Shown here piece by piece: positions 41,911 through 49,656 of a stretch of DNA of 64,000 bases. The translations under genes and the position numbers were made by a program. Source of the DNA: Funiculus sociatus GB2-C1 (GTDB taxonomy: Bacteria > Cyanobacteriota > Cyanobacteriia > Cyanobacteriales > FACHB-T130). Numbering within the stretch: the first letter of the stretch is position 1; each line of letters opens with the position of its first letter. Location: assembly GCF_039962115.1 (NCBI RefSeq), contig NZ_JAMPKJ010000030.1:1-64000 (forward strand), read 5' to 3'. The notes below the pieces were generated by a model. It was not told the DNA's origin and did not search any database. It was given only the letters and a program-made list of their open reading frames with translations.

Positions 41911-43632
41911 ATGAAACTGCGCGAGAAAACACTGCTGGCGATTGGCGTGACCGTTGTAAGTTTGATTGGGGTGTTGTATCTCACCTCATCAACCATCTTG
42001 GTGAACGGCTTCGCCAAATTGCAAGAACGGGAGGCTTACCGGAACGCTCAACGAGTTCAGGATGCCCTCTCTAACTACCTTAGCGATTTCAGCGCCTTGA
42101 ACGATCAATGGGCGGTGTGGGATGACACCTATAAGTTTATTAAGGATGGCAACAGCCTCTATATCGAGCAAAATCTGAACGATTTTTCCTTACGACCACT
42201 CAAATCCAACTTGATACTGTTTATCAACTCTAAAGGTGAATTGGTTATCGGTCGCAGCTTCGACTTAAAGCAGCACCAGGTAGTACCTATTCCCAAAAAC
42301 GTCCAAACATACCTGACGGCTAATCGTTACCTGCTACAAGATCCCCAGCAACAGCCGCGTACCGGGATAGTTCTCCTCCCAGATGGCCCAATGGCGATCG
42401 CAGCGGGGCCGATTCTAAATAGCCAAGGTCAAGGGTCTAGTCGGGGGACGCTGATCTTAGGGCGATACTTGGATGCTGAAAAAATTCAGTATTTAAGTAA
42501 ATTGACCCATTTGCCCATCACTGCATACCAAGTAAACGACCCGCAATTGCCCTCTGATTTCCAATCGGTGCGTTCTGCTTTGTCCAAAATGTCCGATTCT
42601 TCCATTCTCGTCAAACCTCTCAGGGATGGTTTGGTGGTGGGATATGTTTTGCTGCGGGATATCTACGGAAAACCTGCGCTACTGCTACGAGTGGATCTGC
42701 CCAAAGAATTTTATCAACAAAGCCGATTCCTGCTAACTTATCTAGTGGTTAGCTTAGGCATATCAACCTTGGTGGTAGGTATCTTGTTTACTGGTGCAAC
42801 TCTATTACTCTTAGAAAAATTGGTGTTGTCGCGCCTCGCTTATCTCAGCACTGAAGTTAAAAGTATTGGCAGCAGTGGCGATCTTTCCATGCGCGTGTTA
42901 AGCGCTGGCAAAGATGAGTTATCAATCCTGGCGCGGACAATTAACTGGATGCTAGAAGCTTTAGAATCGTCTTTAAAAGATTTAACAGCGGAACAGGAAA
43001 AGGCTGAGCGACTGCTGCAAAATATCTTACCGCAAGCGATCGCAGATCGCTTGAAAAAAGAACAGCGTACTATTGCGGACAACTTCGCTGAGGTAACGGT
43101 GTTATTTGCTGATATCGTTGGCTTTACCCAGCTAGCTGCTCAGACATCGCCTGTAGAACTGGTAAACTTGCTCAACCAAATTTTCTCAGCTTTTGACCAA
43201 TTGGCTGAACAGCATGGGTTGGAGAAAATCAAGACAATTGGCGACGCTTATATGGTTGTTGGCGGTTTACCCACGCCGCGAGAGGATCATGCGGAAGCGA
43301 TCGCGCAAATGGCTCTTGATATGCAAAATGAAATTACCCGATTCAATATCGCCAATGGTTTAAACTTCAGCATCCGCATTGGCATCAACACTGGGCCAGT
43401 TGTGGCGGGAGTAATCGGTCTGAAAAAATTTATCTACGATCTATGGGGAGACACTGTTAATATCGCTAGCCGCATGGAATCTCACGGTAAGCCTGGGTCT
43501 ATTCAACTAACTGCCGCAACTAAAGAGTGCTTACACGATAAGTATCACTTGCAGGAGCGAGGTTCTATCCAAATCAAAGGAAAAGGAGAAATGACAACTT
43601 ATCTACTCATTGGCATCAAAACTGAATCCTGA
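41911..43632 (+). CDS. CHASE4-HAMP adenylate cyclase
   Basis: A 573-residue membrane sensor/effector. An N-terminal helix (7-29), a periplasmic CHASE4 domain (~50-250; ALNDQWAVWDDTYKFIKDGN is its conserved segment) and a second helix (~272-297) lead to a HAMP linker (~300-350), then a coiled coil and a class III nucleotidyl cyclase (CYCc) domain from ~385. The catalytic residues are seen in VTVLFADIVGFTQL (metal Asp), EKIKTIGDAYMVVGG (second metal Asp plus the Lys that selects ATP) and YDLWGDTVNIASRMES (Asp plus the Asn/Arg pair for the transition state). This pattern predicts an adenylate, not guanylate, cyclase. Start ATG at 41911. Confidence 0.93.
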   Translation: MKLREKTLLAIGVTVVSLIGVLYLTSSTILVNGFAKLQEREAYRNAQRVQDALSNYLSDFSALNDQWAVWDDTYKFIKDGNSLYIEQNLNDFSLRPLKSNLILFINSKGELVIGRSFDLKQHQVVPIPKNVQTYLTANRYLLQDPQQQPRTGIVLLPDGPMAIAAGPILNSQGQGSSRGTLILGRYLDAEKIQYLSKLTHLPITAYQVNDPQLPSDFQSVRSALSKMSDSSILVKPLRDGLVVGYVLLRDIYGKPALLLRVDLPKEFYQQSRFLLTYLVVSLGISTLVVGILFTGATLLLLEKLVLSRLAYLSTEVKSIGSSGDLSMRVLSAGKDELSILARTINWMLEALESSLKDLTAEQEKAERLLQNILPQAIADRLKKEQRTIADNFAEVTVLFADIVGFTQLAAQTSPVELVNLLNQIFSAFDQLAEQHGLEKIKTIGDAYMVVGGLPTPREDHAEAIAQMALDMQNEITRFNIANGLNFSIRIGINTGPVVAGVIGLKKFIYDLWGDTVNIASRMESHGKPGSIQLTAATKECLHDKYHLQERGSIQIKGKGEMTTYLLIGIKTES

Positions 43633-43696
43633 GTTAAAAGATTGTTATACCCCTCCCCCTCTTACCACTTAACCCAATTTAGAAAGGCAGAAATCT

Positions 43697-43957
43697 ATGG
43701 CACGAATTAATCCCTACACAATACAAATGCAAGTTAGCCGGATGTTTCAGGATGGGCAAGCTTTTTTTGCCACAATGAAAGTGCAGGATTGGTTGAAGGA
43801 ACGGAATGAAGATCCCGCAGCCTACGATATCATTTTCCATCAGAAACCAGCAGCGCCGGGAGCGATAGAAGCGATCGCTATTCATATTGAACTGCGCCGT
43901 CGAGATGGGCAACCTGTCGATTCCTGGCTGCAAGAAGAAGCCAATCGTCACGCCTAA
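43697..43957 (+). CDS. Small conserved cyanobacterial protein
   Basis: An 86-residue protein I recognise only as a cyanobacterial hypothetical. It is basic and soluble, with an alpha-helical first part (VSRMFQDGQAFFATMKVQDW) and a beta-strand-rich second part (AIEAIAIHIELRRRDGQP). The ATG at 43697 follows AGAAAGGCAG (Shine-Dalgarno AAAGG, eight bases away). It is 64 bases downstream of the adenylate cyclase stop, so co-transcription is possible. Function unknown. Confidence 0.7.
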   Translation: MARINPYTIQMQVSRMFQDGQAFFATMKVQDWLKERNEDPAAYDIIFHQKPAAPGAIEAIAIHIELRRRDGQPVDSWLQEEANRHA

Positions 43958-44132
43958 CAAATACACGATAGTTCATGGCAATAAGCCATGAACTATGACC
44001 AAAAAGAGCGTTACTTCTGGAATGCTCTTTTTTTGTGATGTAGATATTTCTATAGCAATCCTAAATATTACCTGTCGCTCTCGTGATGCCCGCGCTACTC
44101 ACTTAGCTATATTACCTTCTCAAGGAATGGGA

Positions 44133-44498
44133 ATGAAATCAACTCAGCGCTGGATTTTGGCTTTTTGCCTTTACTTTCTTATTCTGCTAACAATTATTGT
44201 CTTAGCTTATCGGGGCATTCTCCCTGTCAAAATCTCAGCGATTCCCTTCTATGACACAATTGGACACTTTGTATTATTAGGAATTGCCTCTTATTTAGCT
44301 CATAAATCTCTTGGTAAGAGAATGATTAAAACTTGGCCTTTGGCAATTACCATGCCACTGGGCCCAATTCTCGTTAGCATCTTTGCCATTGTGGATGAGA
44401 GTTTGCAGATGCTTTCACCCCTTCGCACCTCCACTTTGTCTGATCTTGTTGCTAACCTGGTGGGAATCTGGTTCTTTTACTGGTTAGCATCGCGCTAA
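44133..44498 (+). CDS. VanZ-like membrane protein
   Basis: A 121-residue integral membrane protein with four transmembrane helices: WILAFCLYFLILLTIIVLAY, FYDTIGHFVLLGIASYLAHK, PLGPILVSIFAIVDESLQM and LSDLVANLVGIWFFYWLASR. The sequence ...DxxxHxxxxxxxA, with E in FAIVDESLQ and D in TLSDLVANLVG, is the VanZ family pattern. The function of the family is unclear; VanZ itself gives low-level teicoplanin resistance. The open frame extends back to 43995 with unlikely residues. ATG at 44133 has AAGGA at good spacing (CAAGGAATGGGAATG), though the in-frame ATG at 44127 is also possible. Confidence 0.8.
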   Translation: MKSTQRWILAFCLYFLILLTIIVLAYRGILPVKISAIPFYDTIGHFVLLGIASYLAHKSLGKRMIKTWPLAITMPLGPILVSIFAIVDESLQMLSPLRTSTLSDLVANLVGIWFFYWLASR

Positions 44499-44817
44499 TG
44501 CAAGTTTTTTGATAATCAGTTCAGCCGCTTACCTTTTTGCAATCCACTACAGGGGTAAGCGTTTCCCTGTGTCTGCGGACTTAAGCCACAGGGTTAATGA
44601 CAGGATAGACTGGCGGATTTATTTTAGATTTATAAGGATTTAGATTGTTTAACTCTACTCCCAACACTTTAAAGATTTTACAGAATCTTAATCAAAAAGT
44701 CTGTCATGTTTTCGGAATCTTTAAAAGACTTTTTGTATAAAGGAAGTAGGGCTAAAAGTAAAACCTAATGAGTTGAATTAAAAGAATCAAAGAATCAATT
44801 TTTGCGAGGAGGTTTAT
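44499..44817. other. Leader region of the 43-residue gene
   Basis: Non-coding. It contains a repeated CCACAGGG motif (around 44555-44600) and an inverted repeat CAAAAAGTCT (44693-44702) with its complement AGACTTTTTG (44726-44735). The latter is close to the transcription start expected for the small ORF at 44818 and could be a regulatory structure. Confidence 0.4.
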
Positions 44818-44949
44818 ATGTCATTTCGCTACAACCAAAACCAAGCTCCCTTTGTGAGAATTGTTTACTCTAAAGTCAAAGTAAACGGAAAAGTCGAATT
44901 GGTGCCGTTGGAACTGTATGCCGATGGCTCTGTTAAAAGAGCAAGTTAA
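44818..44949 (+). CDS. 43-residue small protein
   Basis: A very short gene that is easy to miss. It begins MSFRYNQNQAPFVRIVYSKV and ends ADGSVKRAS*. The start is preceded by GCGAGGAGGTTTAT, a textbook Shine-Dalgarno with a 7-base spacer, and the stop is followed at once by a strong terminator hairpin. It is basic, with the pattern of a small beta-rich protein. I do not recognise its function. The strong translation signals plus terminator make it a real transcription unit, and similar short proteins occur in cyanobacteria. Confidence 0.8.
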   Translation: MSFRYNQNQAPFVRIVYSKVKVNGKVELVPLELYADGSVKRAS

Positions 44950-44965
44950 AAACAGGTAATTGAGA

Positions 44966-45001
44966 AAAGTGAGGAGTTAAGAATTTTTAACTCCTCACTT
45001 T
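44966..45001 (+). terminator. Terminator of the 43-residue gene
   Basis: AAAGTGAGGAGTTAA (44966-44980) pairs with TTAACTCCTCACTTT (44987-45001), a 15-bp perfect stem with 6-nt loop, followed by TCCCTTTTAA. It lies 17 bases beyond the stop at 44949. Confidence 0.85.
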
Positions 45002-45103
45002 CCCTTTTAAAAAAATATTTTGTCCGGTTCTGTACCCCAGCGGAGGAATACTCTACAATACAGCGAATAAGCTAGCGTTCATGGTTTAAAGACTACAAAC
45101 CCT

Positions 45104-45871
45104 ATGGGTGGTGTGAGACAGTACGAGAATTCGATGATGTCTGAGAAACCCGAACATTTTCCTGTGTTGGGAGTTCCCGTTCACCTGTTGGATGACTATT
45201 CCAGCTGGTTAATCTCGCGCCTAGAGCGGAGGATGGGCAGTCATGTGGTGACGCTAAATGCAGAAATGGCAATGCAGGCAGAAGGCAACCCCACTCTGAG
45301 CGAAATTATTCGCTCCGCAGAGCTGGTGATTCCGGATGGAGCTGGTGTCGTACTATACTTGCGGCTAAAGGGTAGACGCTTACGCCGCTGTCCCGGAATT
45401 GAATTGGCAGAGTCACTATTGCGGCAAGCTGGACAATTGGAACAGTGTCCGGTTTTCTTCTTTGGAGGCGCACCGGGAGTTGCCCAGACGGCGGCGGAGG
45501 TTTGGAGAGGTAAAATACCAGGGGTAGCGATCGCAGGTACTCAACACGGCTACTTATCGCCCGAAGCTGAACTAGAATTTATCCAAACCCTCAAAGACTT
45601 ACAGCCCCGCCTAATTTTCGTAGGTTTAGGCGTTCCTCGTCAGGAATTATGGATAGCCCAACATCGCCACCTATGTCCGCAAGCAATTTGGATCGGTGTT
45701 GGCGGTAGCCTGGACATCTGGGCGGGGATAAAATCGAGAGCACCCGCCTGGTTTCGAGATAATCACCTGGAATGGCTTTATCGACTGTATCAAGAACCCT
45801 GGCGCTGGCGGCGAATGATGGCTTTACCGCAATTTGCCTTAAAAGCTGTGGTAAAAAATTATCAGTTTTGA
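45104..45871 (+). CDS. WecB/TagA/CpsF family glycosyltransferase
   Basis: A 255-residue GT26 enzyme, which transfers UDP-ManNAc(A) or related sugars in teichoic acid, capsule or exopolysaccharide synthesis. Seen are HVVTLNAEMAMQAEGNPTLS, VIPDGAGVVLYLRLKGRRLR (catalytic Asp in the PDG motif), CPVFFFGGAPGVAQTAAEVW, IFVGLGVPRQELWIAQHRHL and AIWIGVGGSLDIWAG. Length and order match the family. The ATG at 45104 or the later ones at 45134/45137 (MSEKPEHFPV) are possible starts. A MITE-like element follows before ftsE. The acceptor is unknown. Confidence 0.9.
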   Translation: MGGVRQYENSMMSEKPEHFPVLGVPVHLLDDYSSWLISRLERRMGSHVVTLNAEMAMQAEGNPTLSEIIRSAELVIPDGAGVVLYLRLKGRRLRRCPGIELAESLLRQAGQLEQCPVFFFGGAPGVAQTAAEVWRGKIPGVAIAGTQHGYLSPEAELEFIQTLKDLQPRLIFVGLGVPRQELWIAQHRHLCPQAIWIGVGGSLDIWAGIKSRAPAWFRDNHLEWLYRLYQEPWRWRRMMALPQFALKAVVKNYQF

Positions 45872-45989
45872 TGGTCATTAGTCATTGGCACCAAGTAGGA
45901 CTATAGCAATCCTTGGCAGAATCGTGAAATAATTCTTCCTTTGTAGTGCAGGATGAATGGTTGCGGCTTGCCCTGTCCTACGATTTACA

Positions 45990-46100
45990 ACGGCTATAGC
46001 AGTCCTAAATGATTCATGAAGGCGAGATCCCCGACTTCTTTAAGAAGTCGGGGATCTGAAACGCTAACATTTCACAACTCAAATAGGATTGCTATATAAC
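45990..46100. repeat. MITE-like dispersed repeat, copy 2
   Basis: A reverse-oriented copy of the element at 41545-41640. The palindrome AGATCCCCGACTTCT (46031-46045, complement 46049-46063) is followed by TTTCACAACTCAAATAGGATTGCTATA, the exact inverse of the left arm of copy 1. A second partial arm (TATAGCAGTCC) lies on the left side, giving imperfect terminal inverted repeats. Confidence 0.65.
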
Positions 46101-46136
46101 TAAAGACGAAAAAACTATACACTTAATAACTTTTTT

Positions 46137-46883
46137 ATGACCACAACTTCTGGTCATCCCGGTATTGGCAAAAATCATCAACATCAGGCAATGAATGCTG
46201 ATGCGGGAGATGAATTGCGGGGGATGGTAAAATTGCGCTCCGTGAAAAAAATCTATCCTAATGGCAGTTGTGGGCTATTAGATGTCAACCTGGAAGTCAA
46301 GCGGGGGGATTTCATATTCGTCACTGGGCCTTCTGGTTCTGGTAAGTCAACACTTCTGAAGTTGCTGTACGGGGAAGAACGTCCCACTGATGGCGAAGTA
46401 ATTGTCGATAACTGTAACGTCGGACAACTGCGCGGACACAAGTTGTCTTTGCTACGGCGGCGGATTGGCGTTGTGTTTCAAGACTACAAACTCATCCCCC
46501 GGCGCACGGTGACGGAAAATATTTCCTTTGTCCTGTGGGCGCAAGGCTTCACTCACAAGGAAATTGAGCGTCGTTTAGTTCCCACCCTGAAGCTGGTAGG
46601 TTTACAGCATAAAGCCAGCTGTTTTCCAGAGGAACTGTCTGGGGGAGAGCAACAGCGAGTCAGTCTTGCGCGTGCGATTGTGGGAACGCCGCCGCTGTTA
46701 TTGGCAGATGAACCGACTGGGAACTTAGATCCAGATAATTCGGCATCGGTGCTGAAGATTCTTCAGAAACTAAATGCTTTTGGTGCGACAGTGATTGTAA
46801 CGACGCACGACGAACGCTTGCTACGGATGGCGAATAAAACTGTGGTGCAATTGCGAGATGGAAGATTAAAAATTAAAAATTAA
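46137..46883 (+). CDS. ftsE: Cell-division ABC ATPase FtsE
   Basis: A 248-residue ABC ATPase. Walker A GPSGSGKSTLLKLLYGEERP, the Q-loop GVVFQDYKLIPRRTVTENI, signature ELSGGEQQRVSLARAI and Walker B LLLADEPTGNLDPDNSASV are all present. YKLIPRRTVxEN is the FtsE type. FtsE works with the membrane partner FtsX to regulate peptidoglycan hydrolases at division. A 35-residue N-terminal extension (HPGIGKNHQHQAMNADAGDE) precedes the usual start at MVKLRSVKKIYPNGSCGLLD. FtsX is not next to it in this window; ftsX must be elsewhere, as in many cyanobacteria. The start ATG at 46137 could be replaced by 46225 (MVKLRS). Confidence 0.88.
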   Translation: MTTTSGHPGIGKNHQHQAMNADAGDELRGMVKLRSVKKIYPNGSCGLLDVNLEVKRGDFIFVTGPSGSGKSTLLKLLYGEERPTDGEVIVDNCNVGQLRGHKLSLLRRRIGVVFQDYKLIPRRTVTENISFVLWAQGFTHKEIERRLVPTLKLVGLQHKASCFPEELSGGEQQRVSLARAIVGTPPLLLADEPTGNLDPDNSASVLKILQKLNAFGATVIVTTHDERLLRMANKTVVQLRDGRLKIKN

Positions 46884-46903
46884 AAACTTTGCTTTTTTAA
46901 CTT

Positions 46904-49582
46904 TTATTGGGCGCTGCGAACTAAAATTACCGTGCTTTTCACGCCACGCGCGATCGCTTCCGGTATATTTCCTTTAATCGCTTGTTGCAACATTCCCTCA
47001 CGACTGGCACCTAATACCACCACATCGCAATCATCGGCGTGCGCCAAATTGATGACCGCATCGGAAACAGAAGTGGCGCGAACCGGAATTGCCATCACAC
47101 TTGCGCTCAACTGGCTACTGAGAAAAAGAGCAGATTTTTCTAGCACAGCTGTGTCAGGCAAAAGTGTGGAGGGATGGAAAATTTGGGCTAATTGGATGGC
47201 TGGTGTATGCGACAGGGAAAGCAAAGAAGGTAAAATTTGCAAAGCTTGCTGGGCGTTAGGGCCACCAGCGATAGGAACTAACCACTTGTGGAAAGCAGAA
47301 GGTAGCAGACAGAAGGATGAATTAGAAGTAAACCCTTGACCTATTTTCACCAACACCAGCTCGCAAGGAGCCTGTCTGATAATCGTGTCCACAACATCGC
47401 CAAAAATGCGACCTTGGGTGATGCTGCTGCCTTTCCAGCCCATTAATAACAAATTGATGTGTCGCTCGTTAATCGTTTCCAGGATCGCTTGAGCGATATC
47501 GTGGGATACCCGAATCTGGGTGTGAATCGGAATATTCAATTCCTTGCCTAGTTTTTCCGCCTGACGTAGCAAGCGGCGACTAGCACCCGTCTTCACAGGT
47601 GATTGCGCGGGGGCGCTACTGCGTCCAACTAAAATCACCTGAAGACACTCTAATTCATAGTTGCGATCACGGGCAATTGCGGCTGCCATCTGCAACAGCG
47701 CTGGTGCTGTTTGCGGGTTGGCTAGGGGAACTAGCATTCGTCCGGTTCCTATGGCAGGAGCGCGAGTTTGATAAACTACATAGGAAGGTTCCGACCGGGG
47801 GCCAATAGAGCCAGTTTGACCGTTCAGCTTGTCTGCTTCCGCCTTAATAATATCGGCGCGGGTAATAATCCCAATCAGCTTGCGCCCTTCCGTGACTGGC
47901 AATCGGCTGATTTGATACCGATTAAGTAAATATAAAACATCGCCAAGCGAAGCTGTCGCACCAACAGTCACAGGTTGCGGTGTCATAATCCGCGATAGGG
48001 GGAGATTTCCCGGCAGACTGCGCTCTTTGTAAATTGCTAAATCTGTTTGGGTGACAATACCAACCAGCAATCCCTTGTCTACAACGGGGAAACCGCGATG
48101 ATGGGAACGGGAAAAAGCTTGCGTCGCTTCATCAAGGCTGATATTACTAGGCAAGGTTTCCACCCGGCGCTGCATCACATCTTCTGCCTTGAGATTTGCC
48201 AATAGTCCATCGGTAGTCGGCTTTTTCTCTAAATGAATGCCATTCCACTCTAAGAGGCGACTGTAAAGCGATCCTCTGGTTATCTTTTCCGACACCAGAT
48301 AGGAAACCACCGAACCAATCATCAAAGGTAAGACAAGGTTAAAGTCCATCGTCATTTCAAAGACAATGACAATGGAGGTGATTGGAGCTTTGGCAACGGC
48401 GCAGAAAAATGCCCCCATGCCAGCCAGAGAGTAGGTAGCAGGCGAACCGACTCCCAAAGTTGCCTGTTGGAGGAGTCCCACTAGATAGCCCAGCCCAGAT
48501 CCCAAAATTAGGGAGGGGGAAAATAAACCACCGGGAGCGCCAGAGCCACAGGCGACAAGTGTTAAAATATACTGCACGACAAAAGCTATGGTCGTAAATT
48601 GCCAAGCCGCCTCACCCGTGACTAAAAATTCTCGCAAACCTGTGTTGTCCCGAAAGCTTTCGGGTAGCAAAGCGATCGCTATCCCAGAAATCAAACCAGC
48701 CAAAGCGACTCGTTGACTTAAAGGCAGTTTCAGGGTGCGGTAGAAGCCGAGACTGGCAAAAATTCCCTTAGAAAACCATGCTCCCAACAACCCAGCCAAA
48801 GCTCCCAACAACAGATAAAAAGGAATCTCTTGTAAAGAGAAGCTAGACTGAGATGCTGTTATCGTCAAGTTGAGTTCCAGGCTGCGGCCCCCTAATAGCC
48901 GCGAGACAACCGCACCGATGAAGGATGCTAAAATTGCTGTCCCTAGAGTCAGGTCGGATAAATCCTGAAGCAGTTCTTCTACAATAAATAGGACGCCAGC
49001 GATCGGCGCATTGAAGCCAGCGGCTAACCCGGCACCAGCACCCGCAGCAATCATCTGGCGGCGATGGTCGGGGGAGGTGGGAACCCAGTGACTCAATTGC
49101 GCGGCGACGGCTGCACCCACATGAACGGTTGGGCCTTGTCGCCCCAAGGTCAGTCCGGAACCCAAAGCCAGGATGCTGCTCAATAATTTAACTATGGCAA
49201 CCCGTAAATTCAGCGCTATGGGAAATTGGGCAAGAGCAGCTTTGACATAAGGAATACCGCTACCAGCAGCTTCTGGTGCCTGACGTTCCACCAGCCAACC
49301 GGAGAGGAATCCAAAGGATAAACCAATGGCAGGGAGGACGATCCACGCTGGTAAAAAGTGGGACGCATGAACTCGCCATGCGCCTAAAGCCCCAACTGAT
49401 ACCTTTAATAGAACTCCTGAGAGTCCCGATACTAAACCAATCAGACAAGCTTCAGCGATCGCTACCCGCCGTCTGGGACGTAAGAAAGTTTTGAATTGTA
49501 AAGAAGCGATATATCGCTTCTGAGTTTTGAGTTTTAATTTGAAAGACTTTAACCGAGAACTTAACTCTCTCAAATAATTCAT
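46904..49582 (-). CDS. ClC-type chloride channel/antiporter with CBS and USP domains
   Basis: An 892-residue membrane protein. Residues ~40-445 form the ClC pore: GSGIPYVKAALAQF (first Cl- motif), GLTLGRQGPTVHVG (position of the gating glutamate; here Gln149), FIVEELLQDLS (inner glutamate retained) and SGAPGGLFSPSLILG. Residues ~460-590 hold two CBS domains (EDVMQRRVETLPSNISLDEA; SRIMTPQPVTVGATASLGDV). Two universal-stress-protein-like domains follow (~615-745 and ~755-892), including LLMGWKGSSITQGRIFGDVV and VVVLGASREGMLQQAIKGNI. A repeat-derived stretch (SNSSFCLLPSAF) separates the two. Cl- or another anion is probably moved across the plasma membrane, gated by nucleotide binding. Start ATG at 49582. 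Confidence 0.9.
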   Translation of the reverse strand: MNYLRELSSRLKSFKLKLKTQKRYIASLQFKTFLRPRRRVAIAEACLIGLVSGLSGVLLKVSVGALGAWRVHASHFLPAWIVLPAIGLSFGFLSGWLVERQAPEAAGSGIPYVKAALAQFPIALNLRVAIVKLLSSILALGSGLTLGRQGPTVHVGAAVAAQLSHWVPTSPDHRRQMIAAGAGAGLAAGFNAPIAGVLFIVEELLQDLSDLTLGTAILASFIGAVVSRLLGGRSLELNLTITASQSSFSLQEIPFYLLLGALAGLLGAWFSKGIFASLGFYRTLKLPLSQRVALAGLISGIAIALLPESFRDNTGLREFLVTGEAAWQFTTIAFVVQYILTLVACGSGAPGGLFSPSLILGSGLGYLVGLLQQATLGVGSPATYSLAGMGAFFCAVAKAPITSIVIVFEMTMDFNLVLPLMIGSVVSYLVSEKITRGSLYSRLLEWNGIHLEKKPTTDGLLANLKAEDVMQRRVETLPSNISLDEATQAFSRSHHRGFPVVDKGLLVGIVTQTDLAIYKERSLPGNLPLSRIMTPQPVTVGATASLGDVLYLLNRYQISRLPVTEGRKLIGIITRADIIKAEADKLNGQTGSIGPRSEPSYVVYQTRAPAIGTGRMLVPLANPQTAPALLQMAAAIARDRNYELECLQVILVGRSSAPAQSPVKTGASRRLLRQAEKLGKELNIPIHTQIRVSHDIAQAILETINERHINLLLMGWKGSSITQGRIFGDVVDTIIRQAPCELVLVKIGQGFTSNSSFCLLPSAFHKWLVPIAGGPNAQQALQILPSLLSLSHTPAIQLAQIFHPSTLLPDTAVLEKSALFLSSQLSASVMAIPVRATSVSDAVINLAHADDCDVVVLGASREGMLQQAIKGNIPEAIARGVKSTVILVRSAQ
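47290..47330. repeat. In-frame repeat between USP domains
   Basis: GGAAAGCAGAAGGTAGCAGACAGAAGGATGA-type sequence, the complement of the widespread TTCTGCCTTCTGCC cyanobacterial repeat, encodes the linker SSFCLLPSAF in the ClC/USP protein. Confidence 0.55.
49502..49521. repeat. 20-bp perfect palindrome in the ClC N-terminus
   Basis: AGAAGCGATATATCGCTTCT is a perfect palindrome within the coding sequence, near codon 25 of the ClC gene. It resembles a HIP1-flanked palindrome (GCGAT...ATCGC). Confidence 0.5.
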
Positions 49583-49604
49583 AATTCACTCAAAACAATC
49601 AAGA

Positions 49605-49648
49605 GCTAATAGCTATTGATGGAACAATTAGCTATTAGCTATTAGCCA
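49605..49648. repeat. TTAGCTATTAGC tandem repeat
   Basis: Repeated AGCTATTAGC/AGCTAATAGC units lie between the pmbA-like stop and the ClC start. Similar units occur near 30151-30170 and 32190-32220. Confidence 0.5.
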
Positions 49649-49656
49649 TTGTGCAA

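Noticed and set aside
41911-43632. Guanylate rather than adenylate cyclase
   Set aside because: The substrate-specifying Lys (KTIGDAYM) and Asp (YDLWGDTVN) are those of adenylate cyclases.
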